A model generated the notes under the pieces. That model saw nothing but the letters and a program-made list of their open reading frames with translations, was not told the origin of the DNA and did no database searches. The position numbers were made by a program, and so were the translations under genes. Positions 42,652 to 44,836 of a DNA stretch of 44,836 bases are shown one piece after another (the stretch's first letter is position 1; every line of letters begins with the position of its first letter). The stretch is from assembly GCA_963768415.1 (NCBI GenBank), contig CAVYHX010000020.1, positions 1-44,836 on the forward strand, in the 5' to 3' direction. This DNA comes from CAVYHX01 sp963768415 (GTDB taxonomy: Bacteria; Pseudomonadota; Gammaproteobacteria; UBA9214).

Positions 42652-44241
42652 TCACGCGCTGATTTTTTCAGTCAGCTGGCCGGCGAGCCGCTCGATAGAT
42701 ACGCGGTCGGTATCGACGCAGAGTGCGCCGCTCATTTCTTCCGGTAACAGGGGCTCCTGGGCCTGCAGCTGGCCTGCCAGCACTTCGATGCCGGCCTCCG
42801 AGGCATCACTGCCGGCCGCCTGGCGCTGGCGCAAGCGGGCATGGAGCCGATCCGCGTCCGCATCGAAATGCAACAGCACAAACGGCACACCCAGGTCCCG
42901 CGCAAGCTCACGGAAGTGCCGACGCTCGGCCTGCTGTAAAAATGCCGCATCAACGATCACCGGATAACCACCATCGATTACAGCCGCGGCCAGTTGCGCC
43001 AGCCGCCGGTAAGTCTTCTGGCTCGCGGCGGGCGCATAGATCCCGGATTCTATTCCGGACTGCGTACCCGCAGCCGCGCTGTAGCCATACAAGCGCTTGC
43101 GCTCGACATCAGAGCGGATCTGGATAGCGCTGCAGCGCTCCGCCAGCCGGGACGCGCACCAGGACTTGCCGGTCCCGGACACACCGTGCGTAATTACCAA
43201 TGCCGGATGCGCCGGCGCCGTATACTGCCCGGCCAGTGCCATATAGGATGCGTATTCTTCCCGGATTGCGTTATTCCCGGCAGCGTCAATACTTCCCTGG
43301 CCAAGCCGCAAAACGGCCACTTTTGCCCTGACCAGGGCCCGATAGACCAGGTAATAGTGCAGCATGACGACACCCGCGTAGTCACCGCTGTGCTGCAAAT
43401 AACCATTCAGAAACCGGTAAGCCAGCTGCGAATAGCCGCGGTCCTGAATATCCATCATCACGAATGCCGCTTCACTCATGATATCGATCCAGCGCAGGCG
43501 GGGATTGAACTCGATACAGTCAAACGCGGTGATGCGATTATCTATCATCACCATATTTCCGAGATGCAGATCGCCATGGCATTCGCGCACGAATCCATCC
43601 GCGAGACGAACAAGCATCACTGGACGCCGCAGCCGATACTCGCGCCGGCACCAGGCCTCCACCTGATCGAGCTGCTGCCGCTGCAGGGGATCGGTGAGTA
43701 CCGGCCTGATTTGTTCGAAGTTCTCGCTCACCCAGTGGTGGATATCATCCGGATTGCCGTATCCGGAATCCTGTGCAGCCACATCGATACTGCCATGACT
43801 GTCTGCGACGAGATGTGCCAGTTCATCGATATGACCGGATTCGAGTTTGCGCCCGGCAGCAATCGTACTCAGCAAGCCTTGCTGGGGGAACTGGCGCATT
43901 TTCACGGCATACTCGAGCGGCGCACCCGCACCCTCGAGTGCCGGCCGCTCGGCAGTACCGGTAATCGAAATGACATCCAGATACAAATCAGGCGCAAACC
44001 GCCGGTTAAGCCGCAGTTCCTCCCGACAATAGAGCAGGCGTTTTTCCAGCGTCGAAAAGTCGAGGAATCCGAAATCCACAGCCTTCTTGATCTTGTAGGC
44101 AAACTCACCGGTCAGGATGACCCAGGATATATGGGTCTCCAGTACGCTTATCGCGCCAGTTACCTGGCCGTAGAGCGCTGCATTCTGCAGTGCCCTGATC
44201 AGGACCTGCTGCTGGTTCTTGCCTGAAGCTGTAGTCAACAT
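42652..44241 (-). CDS. bifunctional aminoglycoside phosphotransferase-like / P-loop ATPase protein
   Basis: Two-domain cytoplasmic protein of 529 residues. The N-terminal half is a kinase-like APH fold, with the lysine-bearing FAYKIKKAVDFGFLDFSTLE and the catalytic loop ECHGDLHLGNMV followed by AFDCIEFNPRLRWID. The C-terminal half (about 350 onward) is a P-loop kinase-like domain with Walker A ITHGVSGTGKSWCASRLAE and VIVDAAFLQQAERRHF. This fusion is a known but uncharacterised family; it is not expected to give antibiotic resistance by itself. I chose the ATG at 44241, the start of the conserved part, over one at 44340. Confidence 0.9.
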   Translation of the reverse strand: MLTTASGKNQQQVLIRALQNAALYGQVTGAISVLETHISWVILTGEFAYKIKKAVDFGFLDFSTLEKRLLYCREELRLNRRFAPDLYLDVISITGTAERPALEGAGAPLEYAVKMRQFPQQGLLSTIAAGRKLESGHIDELAHLVADSHGSIDVAAQDSGYGNPDDIHHWVSENFEQIRPVLTDPLQRQQLDQVEAWCRREYRLRRPVMLVRLADGFVRECHGDLHLGNMVMIDNRITAFDCIEFNPRLRWIDIMSEAAFVMMDIQDRGYSQLAYRFLNGYLQHSGDYAGVVMLHYYLVYRALVRAKVAVLRLGQGSIDAAGNNAIREEYASYMALAGQYTAPAHPALVITHGVSGTGKSWCASRLAERCSAIQIRSDVERKRLYGYSAAAGTQSGIESGIYAPAASQKTYRRLAQLAAAVIDGGYPVIVDAAFLQQAERRHFRELARDLGVPFVLLHFDADADRLHARLRQRQAAGSDASEAGIEVLAGQLQAQEPLLPEEMSGALCVDTDRVSIERLAGQLTEKISA

Positions 44242-44360
44242 GACGCGCCGGATACTTCGCCTGATTGCCTTTGCATACCAGTTTACCTGCACGCCCGCAC
44301 GCAGGCATCCGGATGATTGCAATATTTTCACCAGCTTCACAGCGGATCAGGCGTACGCCC

Positions 44361-44374
44361 TTGACCTGGGTCAA
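44361..44374. promoter_or_regulatory. FNR/Anr-like palindrome upstream of the CBS-domain gene
   Basis: TTGACCTGGGTCAA is a near-perfect inverted repeat (TTGAC/GTCAA, four-base spacer), a common variant of the FNR/Anr box. It lies about 140 bases before the CBS gene and about 120 bases before the divergent APH/AAA gene. Confidence 0.5.
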
Positions 44375-44513
44375 GTTTCGGGCGCTATTGCATTTTATAC
44401 TCAATGGCAAGACCGGCCTGCAGTGGCCCCGGGTAACCTGCCGCGTCGATCGACGGCAGCATGCAGTCCGGAACCGCCCGTTTGCCTGATGCAGATGCAC
44501 GAGGAGCAACCCG

Positions 44514-44836
44514 ATGAAAGCAATGGAACTCTGTAACCGCAAAGTTGTAACTGCCACACGCGAAACGAGCATATTCGACGCCGCCCGGCTGATGCGTGAC
44601 CATCATGTCGGCTGCCTGGTCGTAGTCGAGACCCGGGGTGACCATGTTGAGCCTGTCGGGATAATTACCGATCGTGACATTGTGCTCGAAGTCATCGCCG
44701 AGGGAGTTGCCCTCGATGCCGTGGCCACGGGTGATGTCATGACCTTCGCACTACTCAAGGTATCAGAAGATGAAAGCGTGTTCGACACGGCACAACGCAT
44801 GCGCGCACGCGGGGTACGGCGCGTCCCGGTAGTGAC
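44514..44836 (+). CDS. CBS-domain protein, 3' end beyond the window
   Basis: Open from the ATG at 44514 to the end of the window, 107 codons. GAGGAG lies about seven bases upstream. The first CBS domain reads SIFDAARLMRDHHVGCLVVV and PVGIITDRDIVLEVIAEG, and the second begins VMTFALLKVSEDESVFDTAQ and RARGVRRVPVV. CBS pairs bind adenosine nucleotides and often sense energy state. It looks like the short stand-alone type of about 140-150 residues. An FNR-like palindrome upstream suggests regulation by oxygen. Confidence 0.88.
   Translation, partial: MKAMELCNRKVVTATRETSIFDAARLMRDHHVGCLVVVETRGDHVEPVGIITDRDIVLEVIAEGVALDAVATGDVMTFALLKVSEDESVFDTAQRMRARGVRRVPVV

Noticed and set aside
42652..44241. 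Antibiotic resistance gene (aminoglycoside phosphotransferase)
   Set aside because: The APH-like fold is fused to a P-loop domain, a chromosomal family of unknown function; fold similarity does not show drug modification.

Overview
The window looks like a piece of a chemolithoautotrophic, sulfur-oxidising gammaproteobacterium (Chromatiales-like). This rests on a proteobacterial phosphoribulokinase (Calvin cycle), two Gly/Tyr-rich exported proteins that resemble sulfur globule proteins, two exported DsrE-family proteins, several small c-type cytochromes, a haem A synthase and the gammaproteobacterial pairing of mutY with yggX. The genus cannot be fixed from sequence reading alone.

Layout. 0-2.8 kb: an S41 protease lipoprotein, a degraded tyrosine-integrase tail and tRNA-Phe (an old island scar). 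2.8-6.2 kb: a dTDP-rhamnose operon in the order rmlA-C-D-B on the minus strand. 6.3-10.3 kb: asmA-SRPBCC-mutY-yggX on the minus strand. 10.4-11.7 kb: a sulfur-globule-like coiled-coil protein and tRNA-Gly(CCC). 11.8-15.3 kb: a Tat-exported DsrE-family protein, an acyl-CoA synthetase and thiS-thiG. 15.4-22.8 kb: two convergent TPR/FG-GAP systems, one split over two genes and one fused, separated by a cluster of short structured repeat elements. 22.8-28.8 kb: MscS channel, trmB, SulP transporter, prkB and two small unknown genes. 28.8-33.2 kb: anchored DsrE-like protein, ctaA, two c-type cytochromes, an unknown gene and a thiopurine methyltransferase. 33.2-38.7 kb: DUF6502-DUF5666 pair, ankyrin remnant, a cytochrome c/DUF302 pair, a second sulfur-globule-like gene and an MlaC-like gene. 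39.1-44.8 kb: HerA-like ATPase, a third repeat element with duplicated flanks, a patatin phospholipase, an APH/AAA kinase-like protein and the start of a CBS-domain protein.

How the genes work together. The respiratory and sulfur genes share a plausible oxygen-responsive layer: three FNR/Anr-like palindromes lie upstream of the cytochrome c5 gene, between the cytochrome-DUF302 pair and the second sulfur-globule-like gene, and upstream of the CBS-domain gene. Carbon fixation (prkB) and exported sulfur proteins fit one lifestyle, although no sox, dsr or cbb structural genes lie in the window.

Two points should guide any reader. First, a family of roughly 214-237 bp elements has identical 31-bp terminal inverted repeats, each self-palindromic. 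Interiors differ between loci, and at both loci a copy of a neighbouring gene's 3' end lies on the far side of the elements. Second, about thirty single-base frame breaks occur in ten genes, mostly one extra base and, where resolved, often in short homopolymer runs. About fourteen of them lie in 19.5-21.5 kb. Because coding sense is kept on both sides of each break, consensus errors are more likely than gene decay, and broken genes are described here as restored where possible.
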